A stretch of DNA of 64,000 bases from UBA9620 sp965220695 (GTDB lineage: Bacteria > Acidobacteriota > Vicinamibacteria > Vicinamibacterales > UBA8438), in NCBI GenBank assembly GCA_965220695.1, contig OZ244838.1, forward strand, positions 4,960,001-5,024,000. The letters run 5' to 3'. The translations under genes were made by a program, and so were the position numbers. This document shows positions 33,170 to 42,007 of this stretch, piece after piece. Numbering within the stretch: position 1 is the stretch's first letter; each line of letters starts with the position of its first letter. Under the pieces are notes generated by a model. The model was not told where the DNA came from and searched no databases. It saw nothing but the letters and a program-made list of their open reading frames with translations.

Positions 33170-36139
33170 ATGACGCCCTACGAGTTCATCAACAAATGGC
33201 GTGCCTCGGCACTCAAGGAGCGCTCCGCGTCGCAGGAGCACTTCATCGACCTGTGCCGGCTGCTGGGCGAGCCGACGCCGGCCGAGGCGGACCCGGCGGG
33301 CGAGACCTACTGCTTCGAGCGGGGCGCGCGGAAGGACACCGGCGGCGACGGCTGGGCAGACGTCTGGAAGCGCCATCACTTCGCCTGGGAGTACAAGGGC
33401 CGGCGCGCCGACCTGGACGCCGCGTTCGGGCAGCTCAGGCAGTATGCGGCGGCGCTGGAGAACCCGCCGCTGCTGATCGTCTCCGACATGCTGCGGTTCC
33501 GCATCCGCACGAACTGGACGAACAGCGTCGGCAGGACCTACGAGTTCGGCCTGGACGACCTCGCCGACGGGGCGACGCGCGACAGGCTCAAGCAGGCGTT
33601 CTCCGATCCCGAGCGGCTGCGGCCGGGCGAGACCCGGCAATCGCTGACCGAGCGCGCCGCGGCGTCCTTCGCCACGGTCGCCCAGGCGCTGAGAGAGCGG
33701 GGCCACGAGCCGCACGGCGTCGCGCACTTCGTCAACCGGCTCGTCTTCTGCATGTTCGCCGACGACGTGGGCCTGCTGCCCGATCACATGTTCACGCGGA
33801 TGCTGGAGCAGGCGCGGCGGACGCCTGCGCAGTTCGCCGAGCTTGCCGGCGATCTCTTCCGGGTGATGGCCCACGGCGGCCGGGTGGGCTTCGAGACGGT
33901 CGATTGGTTCAACGGCGGGCTGTTCGACGACGACGCGGCGCTGCCGCTGGAGAAGTCCGACATCGATGCCGTGCTGGCCGCGTCGAACCTCGACTGGTCG
34001 GAAATCGACCCGTCGATTCTTGGCACGCTGTTCGAGCGCGGTCTCGATCCCGGCAAGCGCGCCCAGCTCGGCGCGCACTACACCGACCGCGACAAGATCA
34101 TGCTTATCGTCGAGCCGGTCGTGATCCGTCCCTGGCTCGCCGAGTGGACGACCGAGAAGACCGAGATCGCGGCCGAGCTGCAACGTGTGGAGGCCGCCAA
34201 GTCGCCTGCCGCCCGCACGAAACGGCGGAACGAGGCCGAGCGGCGGTACCGGGCGTTCCTCAACCGGCTGCGCGCCTTCACGGTGCTCGACCCGGCCTGC
34301 GGCTCGGGCAACTTCCTGTATCTGGCCCTCCAGGCGCTCAAGGACCTGGAGCACCGGGTGCAGCTCGAGGCGGAGGCACTGGGCTTCCAGCGGGCGTTCC
34401 CGGAGATCGGTCCGGCCAACGTCAAGGGCATCGAGATCAACCCCTACGCGGCCGAGCTGGCCCGCGTCTCGGTGTGGATCGGGGAGATCCAGTGGATGCG
34501 GCGCAACGGCTTCTCGGAGGCGCGCGACCCGATCCTGAAGCCGCTCGACACCATCGAGTGCCGGGACGCGATCCTGACGCCGGACGACGCCGAACCGGAT
34601 TGGCCGGAGGCCGACGTTGTCATCGGCAACCCGCCGTTCCTGGGCGGCAAGCTCCTCATCACGAACCTCGGCGAGGACTACGTGTCGCGCATGTTCAGGA
34701 CGTACACCGGCCGCGTTCCGGCTGAGGCCGATCTGGTCTGCTACTGGTTCGAGAAGGCGGGCCGGAAGATCGCCGCGGGCGGCACGCGGCGGGCCGGGCT
34801 GGTCGCAACGAACTCGATCCGGGGCGGCGCCAACCGGCGGGCACTGGAGGCCGCGACCCGCAACTGCCGGCCGCGTTCGGGCGCAAGCCCATCGGGCGCG
34901 CTGATGGTTCGGGAAGGTCGACCGACCGATGGCGGCGAACAATCACCGCGGCTCTTCGAGGCGTGGAGCGACGAACCGTGGGTGGTCGAGGGGGCGGCGG
35001 TCAGGGTGTCGCTGGTCTGCTTTTCGCGTGCCGACGACGCGGCGGTGTCCGACGCCCGGCTCGACGGCCGGCCCGTCGATGAGATCTACACCGACCTGAC
35101 GGCGCGGCGCGGCGGCGCCGGCGTCGACCTCACGGGGGCCCGGCGACTTCCGCAGAACGCGGGCGCGTCGTTCATGGGCGACACGAAGGGCGGTCCGTTC
35201 GACGTTGCGGGCGACCAGGCTCGCGAGTGGCTGCGTCTGCCGGCGAACCCGAATGGCCGGACGAACGCCGACGTCCTGAAGCCGTGGGTGAACGGCATGG
35301 ACCTCACCCGGCGGCCGGCTGGGAAGTGGATCGTCGACTTCGGGTTGAACATGTCAGCAGGCAACGCGGCGCTGTACGAGGAACCGTTTCGGTGGGTCAA
35401 GGAACAAGTCTGGCCAACATGGGACAAGCAACGTGAGGCCGAGAGACCAGATCAGTCGTGGTTGCACCATCGGCCACGGCCCAACATGTGGGCAGCGCTC
35501 GACGGGTTGTCGCGCTACATCGCCACCCCGACCGTCGCCAAACACCGGCTGTTCGCTTGGTACGACGCACGCATCTGTCCGGACCACCAACTGATCGTCA
35601 TCGCGCGCGACGACGACACGACCTTCGGCATCCTCCACAGCCGGTTTCACGAACTGTGGTCGCTGCGGCTCTGCACGTGGCTCGGGAAGGGCAACGACCC
35701 GCGCTACACCCCGACCACCACCTTCGAGACGTTCCCGTTCCCGCCCGGCCTGACACCGGACGTGCCGGCCGCCGACTACGCGGACGACCCTCGCGCCGCC
35801 GCCATCGCGGAAGCCGCTCGCCGGCTCGTCGCGTTGCGCGACCGCTGGCTCAACCCGCCCGAATGGGTCGAGTGGGTGGACGAGCCGGCGCCCGGCTATC
35901 CGAAGCGGCCGGTTCCCCGCGACGACGACGCGGCGAAGGCGCTCAAGAAGCGCACGCTGACGAACCTCTACAACGCCCGCCCGCAGTGGCTCGCCGACGC
36001 GCACGAAGCCCTTGACGCGGCGGTGGCCGCGGCGTACGGGTGGTCGGCGGACATCTCGGACGAAGACGCCCTGCGCGAGTTGCTGGCGCTCAACGGCGGC
36101 GGTACGGCAAATGGCCGACTTGTTGGATTTCTGGCCTGA
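33170..36139 (+). CDS. Type IIG (MmeI-like) restriction endonuclease-methyltransferase
   Basis: 989 residues from the ATG beginning MTPYEFINKW. An N-terminal PD-(D/E)xK-type nuclease motif is visible as D64 followed by E74-Y-K76 (WADVWKRHHFAWEYKG). A helical spacer precedes the gamma/N6-adenine methyltransferase core: motif I VLDPACGSGNFLYLALQAL (about 372) and motif IV NPPF (about 487). A target-recognition region and a C-terminal domain with PRYTPTTTFETFPFPPG and KALKKRTLTNLYNARPQWL follow. One polypeptide should both cut and methylate DNA, so no partner is needed. Residues about 565-595 look like an insertion between two normally adjacent motifs (NSIRGGANRRALEAAT and FEAWSDEPWVVEGAAVRVS). 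C-terminal relics of the same family lie at 2248, 49364 and 53290. Confidence 0.85.
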   Translation: MTPYEFINKWRASALKERSASQEHFIDLCRLLGEPTPAEADPAGETYCFERGARKDTGGDGWADVWKRHHFAWEYKGRRADLDAAFGQLRQYAAALENPPLLIVSDMLRFRIRTNWTNSVGRTYEFGLDDLADGATRDRLKQAFSDPERLRPGETRQSLTERAAASFATVAQALRERGHEPHGVAHFVNRLVFCMFADDVGLLPDHMFTRMLEQARRTPAQFAELAGDLFRVMAHGGRVGFETVDWFNGGLFDDDAALPLEKSDIDAVLAASNLDWSEIDPSILGTLFERGLDPGKRAQLGAHYTDRDKIMLIVEPVVIRPWLAEWTTEKTEIAAELQRVEAAKSPAARTKRRNEAERRYRAFLNRLRAFTVLDPACGSGNFLYLALQALKDLEHRVQLEAEALGFQRAFPEIGPANVKGIEINPYAAELARVSVWIGEIQWMRRNGFSEARDPILKPLDTIECRDAILTPDDAEPDWPEADVVIGNPPFLGGKLLITNLGEDYVSRMFRTYTGRVPAEADLVCYWFEKAGRKIAAGGTRRAGLVATNSIRGGANRRALEAATRNCRPRSGASPSGALMVREGRPTDGGEQSPRLFEAWSDEPWVVEGAAVRVSLVCFSRADDAAVSDARLDGRPVDEIYTDLTARRGGAGVDLTGARRLPQNAGASFMGDTKGGPFDVAGDQAREWLRLPANPNGRTNADVLKPWVNGMDLTRRPAGKWIVDFGLNMSAGNAALYEEPFRWVKEQVWPTWDKQREAERPDQSWLHHRPRPNMWAALDGLSRYIATPTVAKHRLFAWYDARICPDHQLIVIARDDDTTFGILHSRFHELWSLRLCTWLGKGNDPRYTPTTTFETFPFPPGLTPDVPAADYADDPRAAAIAEAARRLVALRDRWLNPPEWVEWVDEPAPGYPKRPVPRDDDAAKALKKRTLTNLYNARPQWLADAHEALDAAVAAAYGWSADISDEDALRELLALNGGGTANGRLVGFLA

Positions 36140-36419
36140 CTTGTTGTTCTGGCCGGCGGTGGCGCTGAGCGTGCTGGCGGCGTCGTTCGGACTGGCCCGC
36201 AGGCAACCAAAGCCGCTGCTGCTGGCTGCGGTCCTTGTCGGGCCGGCTTCGGCGTACCTCGCGATGACACCGCGCTTCCAGGTGTGGGGGTTGTTTCCGG
36301 TCGGCGTGTATCTCGTAGCCGCGGTTGCGACCCGACGGAACCACAGAACGCTGGGTGCGACCCTGGTTGCAGCGAATGCCGCGTTCTTTGGGTGGCTGGC
36401 TGTAACGGTATTCGGCTGA
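36111..36419 (+). CDS. Small membrane protein overlapping the methylase gene
   Basis: 102 residues starting 29 nt before the methylase stop. Three hydrophobic segments (FWPDLLFWPAVALSVLAASF, LLLAAVLVGPASAYLAM, VGVYLVAAVATR with TLVAANAAFFGWLAVTVFG). Family not recognised. The overlap suggests co-expression with the restriction enzyme, though the link may be accidental. Confidence 0.5.
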   Translation: MADLLDFWPDLLFWPAVALSVLAASFGLARRQPKPLLLAAVLVGPASAYLAMTPRFQVWGLFPVGVYLVAAVATRRNHRTLGATLVAANAAFFGWLAVTVFG

Positions 36420-36440
36420 GTCCGGGTCGCCGACGGCTGG

Positions 36441-36618
36441 CAGCCCGTGGAAAAAGCCCGGCTGCATCCCGCTGATGTGCGTACAACAGGGCAACCACAA
36501 GGGTTGCCCCTACAGGTCTTGCGTACGAACAGGGCAACCACAAGGGTTGCCCCTACAGGTCTTGCTCAGCGGGCGCATCGCCGATTTCGGTGCAACGCGG
36601 GGTTTCACCACGGACGGC
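36441..36618. repeat. MITE-like palindromic element with an internal 42-bp tandem duplication
   Basis: Ends CAGCCCGTGGAAAAAGCCC and GGGGTTTCACCACGG match the 32.8-kb element. Inside, a 42-43 bp unit occurs twice in tandem (36481-36522 and 36523-36565), each holding a hairpin GGGCAACC-ACAA-GGTTGCCC. The 57.5-kb relative has the unit once. Confidence 0.62.
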
Positions 36619-36735
36619 TTGGATGGTCCCATGGATTCCCGGTCGAAGAGTGGGAATCAACGAGGGAATCATGGCCGGAGCACTGACGGCAAGCGTTTGT
36701 CATGAATAGCTTGCGGACTCACGCTGCCGGAGTGA

Positions 36736-36880
36736 ATCACGAATCCCAACGGCTTGTACCTCTTCGCCCAGCCTGCCGGCACCCGACGCTGGAAACGGCG
36801 GCTCGCCATCCGCGGCCGGCGCCGCGAGTTGGCCCGGCTCGCTCCCTTCCATTGTTCTTCCTGCGGAAGGCCGCCACGCG
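36736..36880 (+). pseudogene. Relic of P4-type integrase (copy 4)
   Basis: The frame reads NGLYLFAQPAGTRRWKRRLA and IRGRRRELARLAPF, the arm-binding segment again. The upstream DNA (CTGCCGGAGTGAATC) resembles the 23.6-kb copy. It lies directly right of the MITE-like repeat and the sequence then runs into the end of the permease gene. Confidence 0.6.
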
Positions 36881-36913
36881 GCAATCGACCTGCCGGACAC
36901 GTCCAACGCGCGT

Positions 36914-39388
36914 CTACTCGGCCCGGAGCGCCGTCATGGGATCGATCCGCGCGGCGCGGCGGGCGGGAAGGTAGCCGGCCGCCAGGCAGGCCGTGAGGAT
37001 CACGACGCCGGCGCATCCCCATGTCACGACATCGAGAGCGCCTACCCCGAACAGCACGGAGGACAGCACACGCGTCAGGCCGGCGGCTCCGAGCGCCCCG
37101 ATCACGATTCCAATTCCCGCCGGTTGCAGCGCCGCGCGCATCGTGAGGGCTACGACCTGCGCCGGCTGGGCGCCAAGCGCCGAGCGGATGGCGAATTCGA
37201 ACTGGCGCTGGACGACCGCCTGCGTAATCACGCTGTAGACGCAGGCGACCACCAGCACGAGCGCCAGCGTCCCGAACAGGGCGATCAGCAGCGTGCCGGC
37301 ACGCCGCTGGGCCAGCGTGGCGGCGATGACCTCCTCCATCGAGCGGATGTCGGTGACGAAGGCATGCTCGTCGACATCGCGAATGCGGGCCCTCACCTCG
37401 GACACTTCGTCCAGGGGGTCACCCGCCGTCCGCGCGATCAGCGTGATTGCCGCTTGCGGGTAGAGGCCCTGCGGGAGGTAGACGTCGTCGGTCGGGGCCG
37501 CCTCGAGACCGCCGTAACGCACGTCGCCGGCGACCCCGACCACCGTCATCCACCATTCCGGAGCGCCGATCAGGGAGCCGATGCGCTTGCCGAGCGGATT
37601 CTGCCCCGGCCAGTAGCGCCGCGCGAACGACTCGCTGACGAGAATGGTCCGGTTGTACCCCCGCTCGCCCACCTCGTCCCGCGCCTCGAACTCGCGGCCG
37701 GCCACGATCGGGATCCGCATCGTCTCGAGGTAGCCCGGGCTGACGACCCGAAGACGGTAGTTCGGCGCCTCGGCGCCGGCCGGCGGCACGTACCCTTCGA
37801 TGGTGCCGGATCCGAAGAACCCCCCGGCAGCCATCGGCACACCCTGGACCACCGCCGCGCCGGTGACCGACGGCAGGGAACGCACCGAGTCGATCACCTC
37901 ACGGGCAAAGACGGCGTTGTGGTTCCAGTCGAACTTGTTCTCCGGCAGCGACACGGTCATCGTCAACAGGTTGGCGGGGTTGAACCCCGTCTCCATTTGC
38001 GCGGCGCGCAACGCGCTGCGAACGAGCAACCCCGCGCCCAGCAACAGCATCACCGTCAACGCCACTTCGGCGGCTACCAGAACCTCGATCAGCCGCGACC
38101 GCGATCCGTCGGACGTCGTGCCGCGAGCTGCGCGTCCGATCAACCGCTCGCCTCCGGTCCTGACCGCGCGCAGCGCCGGCGCCACGCCCGTGATGCCGAC
38201 GGTCAGTCCGGCGCTGATCACGGCGAAGGCGAGGACCGTCGAATTGATCGCCATCTCTTGCAGCACGGGCAGGCTCTGCGGCAGCCATGGTCGCGCCAGA
38301 TCGATGGCCCACGAGGCGAAGACGACGCCCAGGGCGCACGCACCGAGCGCGAGCATGGCCGCTTCGATCAGGAACTGTCGGACGATCCGCCAGCGATTCG
38401 CGCCGAGCGCGGCGCGGATCGCCATCTCGCGGCGCCGTGCGACGCCACGCGCGAGAAGGAGCGTGGCGACGTTGGCACAGGCGATCAGCAGCACCAGGGT
38501 GGTGCCGGCGGAAAGCAGCACGATACCGTCTCGAGTCCCCGCCGCCATCAGTTCCCGCAAGGGCACGACACGAACCTCCCAGCGTCGATGCTCCTCCGGG
38601 TATTCCTCAGACTGCCGGTGCGCGATGGCATCCATTTCAGCCTGCGCCCGGGCGATTGTCACGCCCGACCGCAGCTTCGCCACGACGTTGATTGTCCGGT
38701 CCTCGGCGCTGCGCGTGTCGGCCGGCGCAACGAACATCGGGAGCCAGAAGTCGACAGTGTCGATGACCGTGCCCACGCCGAGCTCGAAGTCGGTCTCGAT
38801 CGGGGCGAAACGCACCGGGGTCGTCGCCACGCCGAGCACCGTAAATCGGGTCGGTCCCACGCGGGAGAGATCACGGACGTGGAGATCGAGCGTCCCGCCG
38901 ACAAGTGCTTCGTCGGCATCGAAGAGACGTCGCCACGCGCCTTGACCGAGCACGACGGTGTCGGCTCCGCGATCGTCGGCGACGAAGGCCCGCCCGTTCA
39001 GGGGCACGCCGAACACCTCGAAGAACTCCGGAGTGACCTGCAGCCCGCTCAATCGATGACTCTGCAGGTCGTCGATCACGTCCAGCGTAGTCCACCGGTA
39101 GCCGGCGACACCGTCGAACGACGTGGCCTGTAGCTGCCAATCGGCGAGCGTCCCGGCCGCGGCGCGGGTGGACGGAAAGTCGTCGAGCCGCCGGACACTC
39201 CGCATCGCCACCAGGCGATCGCTGTCCGGGTAGGAGAGCGGGCGGAGCAGCAGCGTCTCGCTGACGCTGAAGACCGCCGTCGTCGCGCCGATCCCGAGGG
39301 CCAGGACGAATACTGCGCCAGCGACGAAGCCGCGGTGGCGCCGAAAGTGGCGCAGGCTGCCGCGCAGGTCTTGCCTCAGTGAGTCCAT
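36914..39388 (-). CDS. MacB/FtsX-type ADOP permease (intact)
   Basis: 824 residues in the order typical of acidobacterial duplicated orphan permeases. A cytoplasmic start (MDSLRQDLRGSLRHFRRHRG), TM1 (FVLALGIGATTAVFSVSETL) and a MacB-type periplasmic domain (VLGQGAWRRLFDADEALVGG) come first. The first FtsX domain (LLIACANVATLLLARGVARR) follows, then a second periplasmic domain (PGQNPLGKRIGSLIGAPEWW) and a second FtsX domain. It ends YLPARRAARIDPMTALRAE. There is no ABC ATPase gene nearby, as usual for this family. Substrate unknown; an efflux or lipoprotein-release role is inferred from MacB/LolC relatives. Confidence 0.85.
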   Translation of the reverse strand: MDSLRQDLRGSLRHFRRHRGFVAGAVFVLALGIGATTAVFSVSETLLLRPLSYPDSDRLVAMRSVRRLDDFPSTRAAAGTLADWQLQATSFDGVAGYRWTTLDVIDDLQSHRLSGLQVTPEFFEVFGVPLNGRAFVADDRGADTVVLGQGAWRRLFDADEALVGGTLDLHVRDLSRVGPTRFTVLGVATTPVRFAPIETDFELGVGTVIDTVDFWLPMFVAPADTRSAEDRTINVVAKLRSGVTIARAQAEMDAIAHRQSEEYPEEHRRWEVRVVPLRELMAAGTRDGIVLLSAGTTLVLLIACANVATLLLARGVARRREMAIRAALGANRWRIVRQFLIEAAMLALGACALGVVFASWAIDLARPWLPQSLPVLQEMAINSTVLAFAVISAGLTVGITGVAPALRAVRTGGERLIGRAARGTTSDGSRSRLIEVLVAAEVALTVMLLLGAGLLVRSALRAAQMETGFNPANLLTMTVSLPENKFDWNHNAVFAREVIDSVRSLPSVTGAAVVQGVPMAAGGFFGSGTIEGYVPPAGAEAPNYRLRVVSPGYLETMRIPIVAGREFEARDEVGERGYNRTILVSESFARRYWPGQNPLGKRIGSLIGAPEWWMTVVGVAGDVRYGGLEAAPTDDVYLPQGLYPQAAITLIARTAGDPLDEVSEVRARIRDVDEHAFVTDIRSMEEVIAATLAQRRAGTLLIALFGTLALVLVVACVYSVITQAVVQRQFEFAIRSALGAQPAQVVALTMRAALQPAGIGIVIGALGAAGLTRVLSSVLFGVGALDVVTWGCAGVVILTACLAAGYLPARRAARIDPMTALRAE

Positions 39389-39439
39389 CGCGAATGCCAG
39401 TGGCTGCGGAGCGGAGTGCCGATAGCCATCGTATCAGGT

Positions 39440-39795
39440 CGTTGGCCGTCACCATCGTGGTCCACCACACCGAGGACACCATCGTCATCCTGAACGAGAT
39501 GGTGCACGACTCGCGCATCATCCCTATCGACGGCACGCCGCGCCCCGGCATCAAGTCTTGGATCGGCGAGTCCCGCGGGCGCTGGGAAGGCGACACCCTG
39601 GCCAATTAGACCGACAACTTCACCAACAAGACGCGCTGGCGCGGCTCGACCGAGAACATGACGCTGGTCGAGCGGCTGACCCGGCAGGACGAGGACACCC
39701 TGGTCTACACGTTCACGGTGACCGACCCCGAGACCTGGACCCAGCCGTGGACGGCCGAGATCGCGGGCCCGTCATTCGCGGACGGCTCCAGGGGG
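39440..39795 (+). pseudogene. Broken copy of the W-E-G-D-T-L-V-V secreted-protein family
   Basis: Reads VHHTEDTIVILNEMVHDSRI, then GRWEGDTLAN, a TAG stop at 39607, then in the same frame TDNFTNKTRWRGSTENMTLV and RLTRQDEDTLVYTFTVTDPE. The family normally has LVVETTNF where this copy has LAN-stop-TDNF. The first half, including the signal peptide, is missing and the C-terminus (YEYACHEGNY) is not found. Confidence 0.7.
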
Positions 39796-40161
39796 CTCGA
39801 GTTCCCCATGCTGAGCGGGAAGCCGATATCCGTGTCGACGCAGCCCGGGATACTCCAGCAGCATCGGATCGCGGCCGTGGCTCAAGGCTTCCGGTCCTCG
39901 TTCCGGGACTGGGGGGCCGAGGAGACCGACCACCGGCGGGAAGGTATTGAGGCTAGCGCTTCCCATGTTGCACCCCGCAATCTGAACGGGACTGCGCTGC
40001 ACCTCGAACACCGGCTGCGGACTGATCAGGATCAGACGTGTGCCGGCCGGCCGGCGTCGGCGGCTGTCCTCGCCGCCGACCTCACGCTGGCCGGAGTTCC
40101 CGCATGTGATCTCGTGATTTCGACGCTTCCGGGCACGAGCGACTCCAGAGCCAGAAACCGA
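39796..40161. other. No recognisable gene
   Basis: About 360 bp between the broken secreted-protein copy and the retropepsin-like gene; open frames here show no family features. Confidence 0.3.
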
Positions 40162-40715
40162 CTATCTCCCGTGACACTTTTTGAATTTCTGGCCGCTTCC
40201 GCACGGGCACGGATCGTTTCGGCCCGCCCCACGGAAGAGTTCTTTGGAGTGCTCCTGAACGTAGTCGATTGACGCCAGCGATGGCGTTCGAAGGACATCC
40301 ATGTCTGTCCCGCCACGTTCGTGATCGAGAGGTCGCCGAAGGTGATTATGTCCATTCCAACGATCGCGCCGAAGTCACCGGTTCCCTCGAACTCCGTCAC
40401 GAGGACGCCCACGATCCCAACCTGATTCGGAAGATAGAAGTTGACGAGATGAGTTGGGCTGACGCTCATTCCACCGGCATGGCTGACATTCGTCGCGCCA
40501 GTTGGAGTCAGGCCCAGCGCCTTGACGACAGCGCGCGAAATGACGCTCTTGGACGCGCCAGTGTCCCACAGCGCCTTGGTGGATGTGGTCGCCGGCTGCG
40601 GATTCGGAGGGGCGCCCAGATCGAATGCGGCCGATACTGCGAGATCGGTGATGAGTTGTGACGCCCTTCCGCTGGCCTTTATGGTGAGCGCCTGGAAGCC
40701 GGGATCGCCCGCCAT
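40162..40715 (-). pseudogene. Retropepsin-like aspartic protease with C-terminal SEC-C motif, one frameshift
   Basis: The leftward frame starts MAGDPGFQALTIKASGRASQ and holds TKALWDTGASKSVISRAVVK, the D-T-G-A active site of clan AA proteases, then DFGAIVGMDIITFGDLSIT with the second hydrophobic-hydrophobic-Gly element. After QTWMSF near 40288 the frame is lost. One frame over it continues PSLASIDYVQEHSKELF and GRNDPCPCGSGQKFKKCHGR, a perfect SEC-C zinc motif, ending at 40162. A single missing C (TTCG for TTCCG) explains the shift. With it repaired, the protein is about 185 residues. The unrepaired frame stays open to 40032. Confidence 0.72.
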
Positions 40716-40729
40716 CTGTTTGGGGCGGT

Positions 40730-40957
40730 CTAGCCGTGGATAGTTACAGTGTAGGCCTCAGGACCAGGCTCACACGGCTGAAGCATGAAGGTGCCTGGCG
40801 CGAACTGCTTCTTGGCTTCGAGGTACGCCTGGAGCGCTGAGTCGTACACACCGGCGACGTCGTCGCCACGGATGACCAGAATCTTGCCCGCGTACTTCTG
40901 GACGAGTTCGCTCTGGTTGACGATGAAGAATGCAAGTTCCTTCTCGAACACGGCCAT
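40730..40957 (-). CDS. Small partner protein upstream of the retropepsin-like gene
   Basis: 75 residues (MAVFEKELAFFIVNQSELVQ, KYAGKILVIRGDDVAGVYDS, ALQAYLEAKKQFAPGTFM), 14 nt upstream of the protease gene. It resembles the DUF5678-type small proteins I recall beside retropepsin-like genes. A GTG at 40972 is an alternative start. The pair probably works together; its role is unknown. Confidence 0.6.
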   Translation of the reverse strand: MAVFEKELAFFIVNQSELVQKYAGKILVIRGDDVAGVYDSALQAYLEAKKQFAPGTFMLQPCEPGPEAYTVTIHG

Positions 40958-40972
40958 CTCCCTCACCCGCAC

Positions 40973-41352
40973 CAGCCTGCGGCAATTCCCGGGCCCGTCT
41001 CCGGCGTCAGATTCGCAGCGCGGGCAGTGCCGCCCTCGCTGGGTGTACGCTGCCTGTTTCGGCCGGCGCGGAGCCTCGTATTGGTTTCCTGGATCTCGCC
41101 GATCGACGATCCTGAAGGCTCAGCTTCGCGGGACGGAGTCTAGCACAAGTGCTTGAAGAGGTCGATGAAGCCGGAGGTGTCGTCTAGCTGTGGTCTTTCA
41201 ATAGGTTGTCCACTCGAGCCCGACCGAGGAAACTGAAGGTGCAAGCCAACCAGTCCCGTACCTGCCCGCCTTCTCAACGCGGCGGAGCCGCGCTAGACTC
41301 GTTCGGGATCGGGAAGGCTAGAGGCGTGAGTGGTGGATCCGGGAGGAACACG
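40973..41352. other. No recognisable gene
   Basis: A 380-bp region between divergent genes. It probably holds promoters for both sides; no motif is strong enough to name. Confidence 0.3.
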
Positions 41353-41964
41353 ATGGACAGCCGTATTCGCAAACGGGCCGGGCGATTCGTGTGGCGGTTG
41401 ACGATCATCGTGGCCGCTACGGCGGCCTTGGGGCTGTTGCTGTTGTTGGTTGTCCCCAGCCAGGTGCGGTTCGTGCCGGGCAGCGCGTTCGTCAGGTCGA
41501 ATCCACCGACGTTCGCCGCGACCGTGGGCAGCACCGTATTGGACGTGACCGGCCATCGGCTCGACGGTACCGAGGACAGCCTGTCGGCCTACCGGGGCCG
41601 GGTCGTGCTCATCGACTTCTGGGCGACGTGGTGCAAGCCCTGCGTCGGCGCGCTGCCGGCCCTGCGTGAGCTGGTCGCCGAGTTGCCGGCCGATCGGTTC
41701 ACGCTGCTGGCGATCAGCGTCGACGTCAAACGGGAGACCGTAACCCGGTTCATGGAGGACGAGCCGATGCCCTGGGCCAACTGGCACGCGGGTCTCGGCG
41801 GCGACAACATCGCGAGTGCCTGGGGCATCAGTACCTTTCCGACCTACGTGCTCGTCAACGAACAAGGTCTGATTCTCGACCGAACGAACGGCCTTACCCA
41901 CTCGCTCGTTTCGACCCTCAGAGAAGCGGTCGAGGCCGCGTCCGAGCCGCGGGCTGCTAGCTGA
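41353..41964 (+). CDS. TlpA/ResA-like membrane-anchored thioredoxin
   Basis: 203 residues from an ATG preceded by GGGAGGAACACG. An N-terminal anchor (WRLTIIVAATAALGLLLLLV) leads to a periplasmic thioredoxin fold: YRGRVVLIDFWATWCKPCVG with the W-C-K-P-C redox site at about 93, and WGISTFPTYVLVNEQGLILD with the cis-Pro (F-P-T). Such proteins reduce or exchange disulfides outside the membrane. No cytochrome-maturation genes are next to it. It ends at a MITE-like repeat end, and its last codons (RAAS) are derived from it. Confidence 0.82.
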   Translation: MDSRIRKRAGRFVWRLTIIVAATAALGLLLLLVVPSQVRFVPGSAFVRSNPPTFAATVGSTVLDVTGHRLDGTEDSLSAYRGRVVLIDFWATWCKPCVGALPALRELVAELPADRFTLLAISVDVKRETVTRFMEDEPMPWANWHAGLGGDNIASAWGISTFPTYVLVNEQGLILDRTNGLTHSLVSTLREAVEAASEPRAAS

Positions 41965-41995
41965 TGGCAACGCGGGGTTTCACCACGGGCTGCCA
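41965..41995. repeat. Isolated end of the MITE-like element
   Basis: GGCAACGCGGGGTTTCACCA followed by CGGGCTGCCAG, the same as the right end of the elements at 32775 and 36441. The rest of the element is missing; GGGCTGCTAG at 41951 may be the remains of the other end. Confidence 0.55.
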
Positions 41996-42007
41996 GGCGA
42001 TTACGCG

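Noticed and set aside
32690..34942. 750-residue leftward frame
   Set aside because: Antisense of the type IIG methylase, whose motifs are unmistakable.
36481..36565. CRISPR-like repeats
   Set aside because: Only two directly adjacent units with no spacers and no cas genes in the window.
37124..39133. 669-residue rightward frame
   Set aside because: Antisense of the intact ADOP permease gene.
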